A DNA stretch of 64,000 bases from Parasutterella muris (GTDB lineage: Bacteria > Pseudomonadota > Gammaproteobacteria > Burkholderiales > Burkholderiaceae_F), in assembly GCF_943193095.1 (NCBI RefSeq), contig NZ_CALPCV010000002.1, forward strand, positions 62,001 to 126,000, written 5' to 3'. A program made the translations under genes and the position numbers. Every line of letters starts with the position of its first letter. Position 1 is the stretch's first letter. Positions 26,967-35,114 of this stretch are shown piece after piece. A model generated the notes under the pieces. It was not told where the DNA came from. It saw only the letters and a list, made by a program, of their open reading frames with translations, and did not search any database.

Positions 26967-28865
26967 ATGAATCGATACCCACTCTGGAAATATATTCTGA
27001 TTGTGGTTGTGCTCGCGATCGCTGCGATCTATACGCTGCCGAATTTCTATGGTGAGTCGCCCGCAGTTCAGGTTAGTCCCGGAAAAGCAACGACAAAAGT
27101 TACTGAAAACACTCTGAAGAGTGTTGAAGATGCTCTGAAGGCGGCGAAAATTGAGCCGAACGGTGTTTTCTTTGAGCAGGGCGCTCAGCAGAATTCCATC
27201 CGCGTTCGCTTTGCTCCGACCGAAGGCGATCTTCAGCTTCGCTCCCGTGACATCATTGAAAAGCTTCTGAATCCCGATCCGGCCGATCCCGCTTATGTGG
27301 TCGCGCTGAATCTTGTACCGAATACGCCGCAGTGGCTGCTGAGCCTTAACGCTCTGCCGATGTACCTCGGTCTTGACCTTCGCGGCGGCGTGCACTTTTT
27401 GCTCGCTGTGGACATGAAGGCGGCTGTCACAAAGAGAATCGAAGCTGCCTCAGGCGAAGTCAGGACTGTCCTTCGTGATAAGAAGATTCGTCATACCGGT
27501 ATCAATCGAGTCGGTGACACGCTTGAGATTTCTTTCCGCAATGCCGAAGACGAAGACAATGCGCTTGATATTCTGAGAAACCGCCAGTCTGATTTGACGT
27601 TTGCCAAGTCCGAACAGGCGGGCAAATACATGATCATCGGCGCGATGTCCCAGAAAGCTATGCAGGATGTACAGGAGTATGCGCTGAAGCAGAACGTCGC
27701 GACACTGCACAACCGAATCAATGAGCTTGGCGTAGCTGAACCCGTGATCGCGCAGCAGGGTGCCGACCGTATTGTTGTTCAGCTTCCGGGCGTACAGGAT
27801 ACCGCTAAGGCTAAAGACATTCTCGGCCGCACAGCAACGCTTGAAGTCAGAATGGTGGACGACAGTCCCGAAGCGCTTGCTCAGCTTGCGCAGGGTACGG
27901 TTCCTTTCGGAACTGAGCGTTATAAAGATCGTGAAGGCCGCGACATTTTAGTTAAACGTCAGGTCGTTCTGACCGGCGATAACCTGAATGACGCGCAGCC
28001 CGGTTTTGACAACCAGACTCAGGAACCGACGGTTAACCTGACTCTGGACAACAAGGGCGCACGCATTTTCAAAGACGTGACACGTGAGAACGTTGGCAAG
28101 CGCATGGCGATTATCCTTTTTGAAAAAGGTAAGGGCGAAGTTGTGACAGCTCCAGTAATTCGTCAGGAAATCGGCGGCGGCCGCGTTCAGATTTCCGGTC
28201 GTATGACTACGATTGAAGCAACTGATACCGCGCTGCTTTTAAGAGCCGGTTCTCTTGCCGCTCCGATGGAAATTATTGAAGAACGTCTGGTCGGCCCGAG
28301 CCTGGGTGCGGAAAACATTAAGGCGGGCTTCCGTTCCACTCTGTGGGGCTTCATTGCCGTGTCTGTCTTCATGGTCATTTACTACCGACTCTTCGGCTTG
28401 ATCTCCGCGATCTCTCTGACCTGCAACCTTCTGCTTCTGGTCGCGATTCTGTCCATGCTGCAGGCGACACTGACGCTTCCGGGTATTGCCGCTATGGCGC
28501 TGACGCTTGGTATGGCGGTGGACGCGAACGTTCTGATTAACGAACGTATTCGTGAAGAGCTCCGAATAGGGCGAACGCCTCAGCAGGCGATCAGCGAGGG
28601 CTACGGAATGGCGTTCAACACGATTTTGGACTCCAACATCACCAGCTTAATCGCGGGTATCGCGCTTCTGATTTTCGGTTCCGGCCCGGTACGAGGCTTC
28701 GCTGTGGTTCACTGTTTGGGCATCATGACCTCTATCTTTACATCCGTCATGGTTTCCAGAGCTATTGTGAACCTGTACTACGGACGCCGCAGAAAGCTCA
28801 CATCTCTTTCAATCGGACAAGTTTGGCGGCCTGATGCCGACGCACCTAAGGCAAAAGGAGCATAA
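26967..28865 (+). CDS. secD: Protein translocase subunit SecD
   Basis: SecD uses the proton gradient to pull exported proteins out of SecYEG. The 632 aa have an N-terminal membrane helix (residues 5-22), the GLDLRGGVHFLLAVD motif, a large periplasmic domain, and a C-terminal block of about five helices with AMALTLGMAVDANVLINERIREE. It is separated from secF by 2 nt, so the pair is co-translated. Confidence 0.96.
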   Translation: MNRYPLWKYILIVVVLAIAAIYTLPNFYGESPAVQVSPGKATTKVTENTLKSVEDALKAAKIEPNGVFFEQGAQQNSIRVRFAPTEGDLQLRSRDIIEKLLNPDPADPAYVVALNLVPNTPQWLLSLNALPMYLGLDLRGGVHFLLAVDMKAAVTKRIEAASGEVRTVLRDKKIRHTGINRVGDTLEISFRNAEDEDNALDILRNRQSDLTFAKSEQAGKYMIIGAMSQKAMQDVQEYALKQNVATLHNRINELGVAEPVIAQQGADRIVVQLPGVQDTAKAKDILGRTATLEVRMVDDSPEALAQLAQGTVPFGTERYKDREGRDILVKRQVVLTGDNLNDAQPGFDNQTQEPTVNLTLDNKGARIFKDVTRENVGKRMAIILFEKGKGEVVTAPVIRQEIGGGRVQISGRMTTIEATDTALLLRAGSLAAPMEIIEERLVGPSLGAENIKAGFRSTLWGFIAVSVFMVIYYRLFGLISAISLTCNLLLLVAILSMLQATLTLPGIAAMALTLGMAVDANVLINERIREELRIGRTPQQAISEGYGMAFNTILDSNITSLIAGIALLIFGSGPVRGFAVVHCLGIMTSIFTSVMVSRAIVNLYYGRRRKLTSLSIGQVWRPDADAPKAKGA

Positions 28866-28867
28866 CT

Positions 28868-29803
28868 ATGGAACTATTTAGAATCCACAAAACGATCCCG
28901 TTCATGAAGTATTCCAAGATTCTGAACGCGATCTCGTTTATTTCCTTCTTTATCGCGATTGGTTTGCTTGTTGTACGCGGCTTAGCTTTCTCGATTGAGT
29001 TCACCGGCGGTCTCGTAATGGAGGTCAACTATCCGAACGCAGTGCCTGTTCAGGAGCTGCGTGTGGAATTAGAAAAGGCTACCGGAGGAGAAGTACAGGT
29101 CGTGAACTTCGGAACGGCTCGGGACGCGCAGATTCGTCTGCCTTTGAAGAACGGGAAAACCTCTGCTCAGATGAGCGAAGAGGTTATGAACGTAATTCAC
29201 AAGAGCGAACCTGATGCGCAGCTGCGCCGAACTGAGTTCGTCGGACCGCAGGTTGGCGAAGAGCTGGCGACGGACGGTCTGACAGCCCTGCTGTTAGTGA
29301 TTGTCGGCATTATGGTTTATTTGGCCTTCCGCTTTGAATGGAAGTTCGCGGTTGCGGCCATTATCGCCAACATGCACGACGTCTTTCTGGTCCTTGGCGT
29401 GTTCTCACTGTTTCAGTGGGAGTTCTCGCTACCGGTATTGGCGGCGGTTCTGGCGGTACTCGGATACTCGGTTAACGAGTCCGTGATTATTTTCGACCGC
29501 TGTCGAGAATGTTTCCGCAAGATCAGAAAGGGGACTCCGGTAGAAATCGTCAATACTGCGATTACGCAGACGATTTCCCGTACGGTCATTACGCACTCGT
29601 CCACGCTGATGGTGACTCTTTCCATGTTCTTCTTCGGCGGTCCTGCGCTGCATTATTTTGCGCTTGCGCTGACCATTGGTATTCTTCTTGGCGTTTATTC
29701 GTCCGTGTTTGTTTCTGCGGCGATTGCGCTTTATCTTGGTGTCAAGCGCGAAGATCTGATGAAGAAGGTCCGCAAAGATGAAATTACTGACATGGTTCCG
29801 TAA
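28868..29803 (+). CDS. secF: Protein translocase subunit SecF
   Basis: SecF is the partner of SecD. The 311-aa protein has the N-terminal membrane helix followed by FSIEFTGGLVMEV, a periplasmic domain, and five C-terminal helices with VLGYSVNESVIIFDRCRE. It ends the yajC-secD-secF operon, and a strong terminator follows. Confidence 0.96.
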   Translation: MELFRIHKTIPFMKYSKILNAISFISFFIAIGLLVVRGLAFSIEFTGGLVMEVNYPNAVPVQELRVELEKATGGEVQVVNFGTARDAQIRLPLKNGKTSAQMSEEVMNVIHKSEPDAQLRRTEFVGPQVGEELATDGLTALLLVIVGIMVYLAFRFEWKFAVAAIIANMHDVFLVLGVFSLFQWEFSLPVLAAVLAVLGYSVNESVIIFDRCRECFRKIRKGTPVEIVNTAITQTISRTVITHSSTLMVTLSMFFFGGPALHYFALALTIGILLGVYSSVFVSAAIALYLGVKREDLMKKVRKDEITDMVP

Positions 29804-29863
29804 TTCTTTTCAGTTTCTGTGAAAAGGGCTGAAAGTCGGCCCTTGAACATCTGAAATACCTGT

Positions 29864-29896
29864 AAATAATCGCCTCCAAGAGAGGCGATTATTTTT
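29864..29896 (+). terminator. Strong terminator after secF
   Basis: AATCGCCTC (29868-29876) and GAGGCGATT (29882-29890) form a perfect 9-bp stem with a 5-nt loop, extended by flanking A-T pairs and followed by ATTTTT. A second short stem (AAGGGC/GCCCTT, 29824-29845) lies just before it. Confidence 0.9.
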
Positions 29897-29926
29897 GATA
29901 TTTAGAATCATCTTCTGCCTATAGGC

Positions 29927-30026
29927 TTGGCTGCGGACGTTCTCTGAAGATTGTTGGAAAAGGGCCGGTAACGGTTGGCGCAGAAGTAACGTGAACCGGG
30001 TCTTTCAGAACGTTGGAAGCGGCCAA
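29927..30026 (+). ncRNA. Candidate structured RNA, unassigned
   Basis: In a gene-free stretch after the secF terminator, distant segments pair in nested order. TTGGCTGC (29927-29934) pairs with GCGGCCAA (30019-30026); GACGTTCT (29936-29943) with AGAACGTT (30007-30014); GAAG (29946-29949) with TTTC (30003-30006); and CGGTT (29972-29976) with AACCG (29994-29998). A TTGATA box (29895-29900) precedes it at promoter-like distance from TATAGG. There is no open frame. I could not match it to 6S, tmRNA, RNase P or SRP RNA. The base pairing is visible, but transcription is inferred. Confidence 0.3.
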
Positions 30027-30328
30027 ACCCGCCCGGCATACTCCTCAAAAAGCTCGTACTCGTACTACAGGCTTCCGTGGTCTAACAAAGAAATAGGACG
30101 ATGTTTAGAAGTAAGGCTTACACATGAGGACTTGATACCGAAATTGGTATAAAACATGCTTCAGCATGTACACAAGACAATAATTTAAAAAGCTCTCAAC
30201 GCCGGGATAATCATAAAGACTGAGAGTTTGTTTTCGTCATGCTTGTTTTCTTATTTCCCAAAAGCGGCGGATTAACGGCCTCGCTCTCCCAAGAATATTT
30301 AACATAGGACAAAATTGAGGTGGAGCGG
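30027..30328. other. Gene-free stretch with two short hairpins
   Basis: No open frame or RNA family is recognisable here. Two inverted repeats are visible: ACATGC-TTCA-GCATGT (30154-30169), and CTCTCA/TGAGAG (30193-30226) followed by TTTGTTTT, a weak possible terminator for a transcript starting upstream. Confidence 0.4.
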
Positions 30329-30859
30329 ATGAAACGAGCATTTAGGTGGTATTTGTTTGCGGTGAAATGCATCGTGAACTTTCACGGCCGTGCCGGTCGT
30401 GAGGAAATATGGAGCTTTTTCATATTCCAAACCATATTCATGAGCCTGTGCGCGCTCGGGGATTTTCTGATCACCAGCTTTCCAATCCTGCTGCCCGCAT
30501 ACGCTGCGCTCACGGCGATTCCTACAATATTAGTGATGATCAGACGGCTCCATGACTGTAACTTATCAGGATGGTGGGTTATTCTTGCTATACTTCCCCC
30601 GTTTTGTTTCTTCGTCATGAGTTGGGCGCCTGATCCGTTCCAGCCTAATCTGTATGGGACAACGGAAAGACTGTCGCATGAAGAGAGGGCTGTTAAAACC
30701 CCGCCTCCCATCATTGACGGTGTTGAATACCTAACTAAGCCCGGTTTCACTCCTCAATTGCGCAGACAGCGTGATGAGGAACAATACGAGAAAGATTTGA
30801 AAAGCATTATCGGAACACAAGATAAAGGAGTAAATAAAGATGAAAGACAAAAAGGATAG
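30329..30859 (+). CDS. DUF805 family small membrane protein
   Basis: I chose ATG 30329 because GAGGTGG lies 5 nt upstream; GTG 30320 is an alternative. The roughly 176-aa product matches the DUF805 pattern: FHGRAGREEIWSFFIFQ at the N-terminus, three to four membrane segments (about residues 27-95), and RRLHDCNLSGWWVI between helices. The last 60 residues are soluble and charged. The function of the family is unknown. Its 3' end overlaps the next gene by 20 nt, suggesting coupled expression. Confidence 0.75.
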   Translation: MKRAFRWYLFAVKCIVNFHGRAGREEIWSFFIFQTIFMSLCALGDFLITSFPILLPAYAALTAIPTILVMIRRLHDCNLSGWWVILAILPPFCFFVMSWAPDPFQPNLYGTTERLSHEERAVKTPPPIIDGVEYLTKPGFTPQLRRQRDEEQYEKDLKSIIGTQDKGVNKDERQKG

Positions 30860-31109
30860 AAAACACGACAAGAAGCATGACAAGAAGGGCTGCGGCAAGA
30901 AGATCAAATGCCTTGGCAAAAAGATCAGAAGACTCGAAGAGCAGGAGCAGTATGTATCCGCTTTGATCGGTCAGCTCCAGATCGTTGCTGATGAAATCAG
31001 AATGGAAAAAGAATTCCTGGAAGACAAGCTCACAAAGAAAAAGGCTGCAAAACATCCCCGTTTTTTCAAAGAGGTTGTTGAAGTAGAAGAAGAGAAGCCT
31101 CAGGCTTAA
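30840..31109 (+). CDS. Small lysine-rich coiled-coil protein, unknown function
   Basis: The 89-aa protein starts with a dense Lys/His/Asp stretch (KDKKDRKHDKKHDKKGCGKK), followed by a heptad-like helix (RRLEEQEQYVSALIGQLQIV) and an acidic C-terminus. I do not recognise a family. AAAGGAG lies about 10 nt before the ATG, which supports translation despite the 20-nt overlap with the DUF805 gene. A terminator follows 11 nt after the stop. Confidence 0.6.
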   Translation: MKDKKDRKHDKKHDKKGCGKKIKCLGKKIRRLEEQEQYVSALIGQLQIVADEIRMEKEFLEDKLTKKKAAKHPRFFKEVVEVEEEKPQA

Positions 31110-31120
31110 TTCGCAAAAGA

Positions 31121-31147
31121 GCCTCGAGTTTCGGGGCATTTCTATTT
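31121..31147 (+). terminator. Terminator after the DUF805 gene pair
   Basis: GCCTCG (31121-31126) and CGGGGC (31132-31137, one T-G pair) flank a 5-nt loop and are followed by ATTTCTATTT. Confidence 0.6.
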
Positions 31148-31167
31148 ATAAGTGAGCAAACACTTGC

Positions 31168-31749
31168 TTACCGTTTAATAAGATAGGCACGAACCGGTGA
31201 TGCTTCGATGCCTTCCCATTTCAGCGGGACTGCGTGAAGTTCGTAAAGGCCGGCCTCGACGTCCTGCAGGCAGATGTTTTCTAGAATGCAGATGTCGTGC
31301 GAAAGCAGTGCATGGTGAGCTTCAAAGTGAATACTAACTTTCGGATCAATAGATGCGGTGGAAATGCCGATCAAACGGACATCATGCCCGGTCAGTTTGT
31401 TCGCAAGTTCCTTTGAGATACCGGCTTCAGGATGATTAGTTTTCAGTAGAATTCGCTGATAATTAAAAGCAGAAGCAGGCATATCTTGGATATTGATTAA
31501 TTTTCCTGCCTGAGAGACATCTGCAATATACGCTAAACCGACAAAAGTCTCGATGGAATAATTCTGTGCGCCGGGCTGCTCGTAGCCAAAGTGATACGGC
31601 AAATCGACGTGAGTGCCCACATGCGGTGTGAACTTAATTTCGGAAGTGTTGATTTGGCCAAACGAAAGATAATCGATACACAGCGGCGTGTCGCCTTCGA
31701 ATACCGGAGTATTTCGGTTAACCGTCATGGAAATGTCGATAACTTTCAT
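31168..31749 (-). CDS. Cyclase family metal-dependent hydrolase (KynB-like fold)
   Basis: The 193-aa protein carries the zinc-binding signature HVGTHVDLPYHF (HxGTHxDxPxH) near residue 43 and begins IDISMTVNRNTPVFEGD, the usual start of the 'putative cyclase' family. Members include kynurenine formamidase KynB and isatin hydrolase. No other tryptophan-degradation gene is nearby, so the substrate is left open. The gene stands alone between the DUF805 pair and the response regulator. Confidence 0.8.
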   Translation of the reverse strand: MKVIDISMTVNRNTPVFEGDTPLCIDYLSFGQINTSEIKFTPHVGTHVDLPYHFGYEQPGAQNYSIETFVGLAYIADVSQAGKLINIQDMPASAFNYQRILLKTNHPEAGISKELANKLTGHDVRLIGISTASIDPKVSIHFEAHHALLSHDICILENICLQDVEAGLYELHAVPLKWEGIEASPVRAYLIKR

Positions 31750-31921
31750 TATTTTTGCTTATTCCCGTAAATCTGTATGCGCAAAACAACTTGAATCCGT
31801 CGACTCTGTCCGTAAAATTGTAACTTGAAAAGTTTTAATAAGTAAGGACTCACCTTCGGTAATGAATTTTGAAAACCCGGAGCTTCTTATCTTGAGTTTT
31901 CAGGCATCGAAGAGAGGGTAC

Positions 31922-31944
31922 AAAAAAGCCGGCATGGCGCCGGC
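31922..31944 (-). terminator. Terminator of the response regulator gene
   Basis: Read on the minus strand, two GCCGGC blocks (31939-31944 and 31928-31933) pair around a 5-nt loop and are followed by six T. It closes the long minus-strand cluster that starts at hyaA. Confidence 0.8.
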
Positions 31945-31962
31945 ATATTGCTTATAGGACTT

Positions 31963-32625
31963 CTATTCCACGTTGAATCCGTTCCTTCTTGCGGCAATCA
32001 GCGCTTCAGTGCGGTTTCTCGCGTCAAAGGCACGGTAAATCGCAGTGACGTGCGTTTTAATGGTGCCTTCGGAAAGATCAAGTTTGCGGCAGATCGATTT
32101 AATCGAGTCGCCCTGGCTCAGCAGTTTTAAGACCTGACACTGACGAGTGGTCAGATGTACCGTCGAGGAAGGATTGACCGACGGTTGCTGCGGGCTCATA
32201 CCGATCGACTGCTGCTGTGTCAGTATCTTCGATGGTATGTAAACACCGCCTTCTAAAACGAAGTTCACGGCACCCTTGAGCAGATTCGCATCCAGAGACT
32301 TCGGAATAAAACCGGCTGCGCCCGCTGACAGTGTTTTCAAAATACTGTCCGAGTCAACTAAGCCGGAAAGAACCAAAATCTTCAGTGCCGGGTATTCAAG
32401 GAGCAGCCTTTCCAGAAGTTCCGTTCCGGTAGAGTCCGGCAGACCTAAATCTAAAATCATGAGATCAGCGGAGTCCCCATACTTGGAGGCGAGTTCCAAT
32501 GCTTCCTTCGCAGTGGCGCCGACGTGAATGGAAACGCCCGGGTACATGCTTTTCAGAAGTGCGGAGAGCGCGGTTGTGATGAGTGAGTGGTCATCAACTA
32601 ACAGGATTGTCTGGGGCTGTATCAA
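31963..32625 (-). CDS. NarL/FixJ-type response regulator
   Basis: The 220-aa protein has a receiver domain (acidic pair DD at residues 11-12, phosphoacceptor Asp near 59 in LMILDLGLPDSTG, Lys in GFIPKS) and a LuxR-type helix-turn-helix (LTTRQCQVLKLLSQGDSIKSICRKLDLSEGTIKTHV spans the motif). No histidine kinase lies in the window. It starts with TTG 8 nt after GGAG; an ATG-TTT-TGA mini-frame overlaps that start. It lies downstream of hypE but has its own promoter, so it may regulate the hydrogenase cluster. That link is inference. Confidence 0.9.
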   Translation of the reverse strand: MIQPQTILLVDDHSLITTALSALLKSMYPGVSIHVGATAKEALELASKYGDSADLMILDLGLPDSTGTELLERLLLEYPALKILVLSGLVDSDSILKTLSAGAAGFIPKSLDANLLKGAVNFVLEGGVYIPSKILTQQQSIGMSPQQPSVNPSSTVHLTTRQCQVLKLLSQGDSIKSICRKLDLSEGTIKTHVTAIYRAFDARNRTEALIAARRNGFNVE

Positions 32626-32651
32626 AACATTTCTCCTTTATTAACCATGCT

Positions 32652-32680
32652 AAGATAAATCGATCCGAGCCTTCCGTCAA
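32652..32680 (-). promoter_or_regulatory. Sigma-70-type promoter of the response regulator
   Basis: On the minus strand TTGACG (32675-32680) and TATCTT (32652-32657) are 17 nt apart, about 27 nt before the TTG start. This lets the regulator be expressed independently of the hydrogenase operon. Confidence 0.6.
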
Positions 32681-32703
32681 TATACTCAGGTAAATATGGG
32701 CAA

Positions 32704-33753
32704 TCAGCAGATTCTCGGCAGCTGTTCACCCGTTAGCCAGTCCACCATACGCACACCGCCAAAGCCGGTTTCCATCTGCACAAAGTGATTTTCGTCTTCA
32801 ATACAGCGTCCGATCAGCTGAGCGTTCTGTCCTAAAGGATCCTCCCGCATGATGGCAAGCATCTTTTCTGCATCCTCAGCCGCGCAAATCGCGATCAATT
32901 TCCCTTCATTTGCGACGTACAGCGGATCAAGCCCTAAAAATTCACAGGCGGCTTCCACGCTTTCCTTAACCGGAATCCTGTCTTCTTCCAGTACCATTCC
33001 GATATTGGACTGTGAAGCGATTTCATTGAGCGTAGTGCCCAGACCGCCGCGTGTCGGATCTCGCATGCAGCGCAGAGAAGGAACGCCTTTGACGAGCTTT
33101 TCCGTCAGACGGTTAAGACTTGCTGAGTCACTCTCGACATTGGTCTCAAAGCCTAGATTGACGCGCTGACTCATAACGGCGACACCATGATCGCCAATGT
33201 CTCCGGAAATGGCGATCACGTCTCCGGGCTTACAGAATGAGCCGGAAAGACGAACGCCTTTAGGAAGCACCCCGACACCGCAGGTGTTGATATAGATGCC
33301 GTCGGCTTTTCCTCGCTCCACGACCTTTGTGTCGCCGGTCACGATATAGACGCCGGCTTCTCTAGCGGCTTCAGCCATGCTTTCAACAATGCGCTTGAGA
33401 TCCGACAAGGGGAAGCCTTCCTCAAGAATAAAACCGGCCGACAGATACTTCGGAACAGCGCCGCAGACCGCAACGTCATTGACGGTGCCGTGCACGGACA
33501 GCGCGCCGATATCTCCGCCTGCAAAAAAGATGGGACTCACAACGTGAGAGTCGGTCGCCATGATAAGTTCGCCCTCCGGGCACGGAAGGCGGGCACCGTC
33601 GTCACCCTGATCAAGATATTCATTGCTGAAGTACTTCGCAAACAGTTCGGAAATCAGCTGTGCGCTGGCTTTGCCGCCGGCACCGAAATTCATTTCGACT
33701 TTGCCGGTCTTGAAATTCACAGGACGCTGATAGTGTTTCTTTTCGCTTGTCAT
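32704..33753 (-). CDS. hypE: Carbamoyl dehydratase HypE
   Basis: HypE dehydrates the carbamoyl group received from HypF on its C-terminal cysteine to thiocyanate, the source of the cyanide ligands of the [NiFe] active site. The 349-aa protein ends in the diagnostic PRIC and has the N-terminal FGAGGKAS and ATDSHVVSPIFFAGGDIG motifs of the PurM-like fold. It is the last hyp gene in the cluster. There is no strong terminator before the response regulator, so read-through is possible. Confidence 0.97.
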   Translation of the reverse strand: MTSEKKHYQRPVNFKTGKVEMNFGAGGKASAQLISELFAKYFSNEYLDQGDDGARLPCPEGELIMATDSHVVSPIFFAGGDIGALSVHGTVNDVAVCGAVPKYLSAGFILEEGFPLSDLKRIVESMAEAAREAGVYIVTGDTKVVERGKADGIYINTCGVGVLPKGVRLSGSFCKPGDVIAISGDIGDHGVAVMSQRVNLGFETNVESDSASLNRLTEKLVKGVPSLRCMRDPTRGGLGTTLNEIASQSNIGMVLEEDRIPVKESVEAACEFLGLDPLYVANEGKLIAICAAEDAEKMLAIMREDPLGQNAQLIGRCIEDENHFVQMETGFGGVRMVDWLTGEQLPRIC

Positions 33754-33768
33754 ACTCTTCTCCGCTGT

Positions 33769-34878
33769 CTATGCGCGTTTATGTCTTCCATAGTTGAAGT
33801 AGGCGGCGCATGCCCCTTCACTCGAAACCATGCAGGAGCCGATCGGATTTTCCGGTGTGCAGACGGTGCCGAACGCTCTGCAGTCGGAGGGATGCTTCTC
33901 TCCGCGTAAAATGGCGCCGCATTCGCAGGCTTTATTGTCCGGAACCCGACGATATTTAAGTCCGAAGCGCTTTTCCGCATCGAACTCGCTATAGGCGTCT
34001 GAAAGCTTCAGTGCGGAATTCGGAACGCTGCCTAATCCTCGCCATTCGAAAGAATCTCTGAGCGCAAAAACTTCATGAACCATCTTCAGCGCTTTGGTGT
34101 TGCCTTCAGGTTTGACGGCTCGAATAAATTCGTTTTCGACTTTGGCTTCACCTTTGTTAATCTGACGGATCAGCATGAGAATCGACTGCAGCATGTCCAG
34201 GGGCTCAAAGCCTGCGATCACCACCGGTTTATGATGGTCCCGGGCAAAGGTTTCATAGGGTTCGCTGCCGATAATCGTAGAAACGTGCGCAGGACCGACG
34301 AATCCGTCAATATGAACCTTTTCGTCATTCTGCAGGATATGGTTCATCGCAGCCGGTGTCAGAACATGATTGCAGAAGACAAAGAAGTTCTTAAGGCCTT
34401 CGGCTTTTGCCTGCTTGAGTACAACGGCTGTCGCAGGCGTTGTGGTTTCAAAGCCGATCGCAAAGAAAACGACGTTTTTATCGGGATTGGCCCTTGCGAT
34501 CTCCAGGCAGTCAGAGGCGGAATAAACCATGCGAATGTCGCCGCCCTGAGCTTTGGCCTTCATCATGGAAAGACCTCCGGAAGCCGGTACTCGCATACAG
34601 TCGGCATAGGTGCAGACCGTCGCGCCGTGTTCCAGCGCAAGCTCAATAGCAGAATCAATTCGGCCGATTGGCATGACGCAGACGGGGCAACCGGGTCCGT
34701 GAATCATTCGCACGTTCTCAGGAAGCACGCCCTCCAAACCATAGCGGCTGATGACATGAGTGTGGCCGCCGCAGAATTCCATCAGGCGATAACTTTTGTC
34801 GCTTTGTACTTCCGCCTTAATGTCCTTAATGATCTTTTTGGCAAGTTCCGTGTCACGGTATTCGGTAATGTATTTCAT
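33769..34878 (-). CDS. hypD: Hydrogenase maturation factor HypD
   Basis: HypD is an Fe-S protein that, with HypC, carries the Fe(CN)2CO unit during cofactor assembly. The 369-aa protein shows the conserved cysteine motifs MEFCGGHTH (near residue 34), HGPGCPVCVMP and, near the C-terminus, ACECGAILRGEKHPSDC with a final Cys-containing region. It is 12 nt downstream of hypC and 15 nt upstream of hypE. Confidence 0.97.
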   Translation of the reverse strand: MKYITEYRDTELAKKIIKDIKAEVQSDKSYRLMEFCGGHTHVISRYGLEGVLPENVRMIHGPGCPVCVMPIGRIDSAIELALEHGATVCTYADCMRVPASGGLSMMKAKAQGGDIRMVYSASDCLEIARANPDKNVVFFAIGFETTTPATAVVLKQAKAEGLKNFFVFCNHVLTPAAMNHILQNDEKVHIDGFVGPAHVSTIIGSEPYETFARDHHKPVVIAGFEPLDMLQSILMLIRQINKGEAKVENEFIRAVKPEGNTKALKMVHEVFALRDSFEWRGLGSVPNSALKLSDAYSEFDAEKRFGLKYRRVPDNKACECGAILRGEKHPSDCRAFGTVCTPENPIGSCMVSSEGACAAYFNYGRHKRA

Positions 34879-34890
34879 CGATCCGGTTCC

Positions 34891-35112
34891 TTAGGCAGGT
34901 TGGGAGGCTTGCGCAAAAAGTTCAAGCGTTTTCTGCGCCTCAATCGGATCGATTTTCTGAAGCGCGTATCCCACATGAAGAATCACGTAGTCGCCAACTC
35001 TCACATCGTCAATCAGCGCGGTGGAAATTGTTTTTTTAAGACCGGAGATTTCAACAACGGCGGTCTCGTCGTCGATGATTTCTTTGACCTGAACAGGAAT
35101 GGCTAAACACAT
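34891..35112 (-). CDS. hypC: Hydrogenase maturation chaperone HypC
   Basis: HypC binds HypD and the large-subunit precursor and delivers the iron cofactor through its N-terminal cysteine. The 73-aa protein starts MCLAIPVQVKEI, with the essential Cys at position 2, and contains VGDYVILHVGYALQKID. A second family member, HupF, is encoded at 42057, as in other systems with an oxygen-tolerant enzyme. Confidence 0.96.
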   Translation of the reverse strand: MCLAIPVQVKEIIDDETAVVEISGLKKTISTALIDDVRVGDYVILHVGYALQKIDPIEAQKTLELFAQASQPA

Positions 35113-35114
35113 AA

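Noticed and set aside
29897..30328. tmRNA, RNase P RNA or SRP RNA in the gap after secF
   Set aside because: None of their conserved cores (tag frame, GAGGAAAGUCC, GGAAGGAAGCAG) is present.
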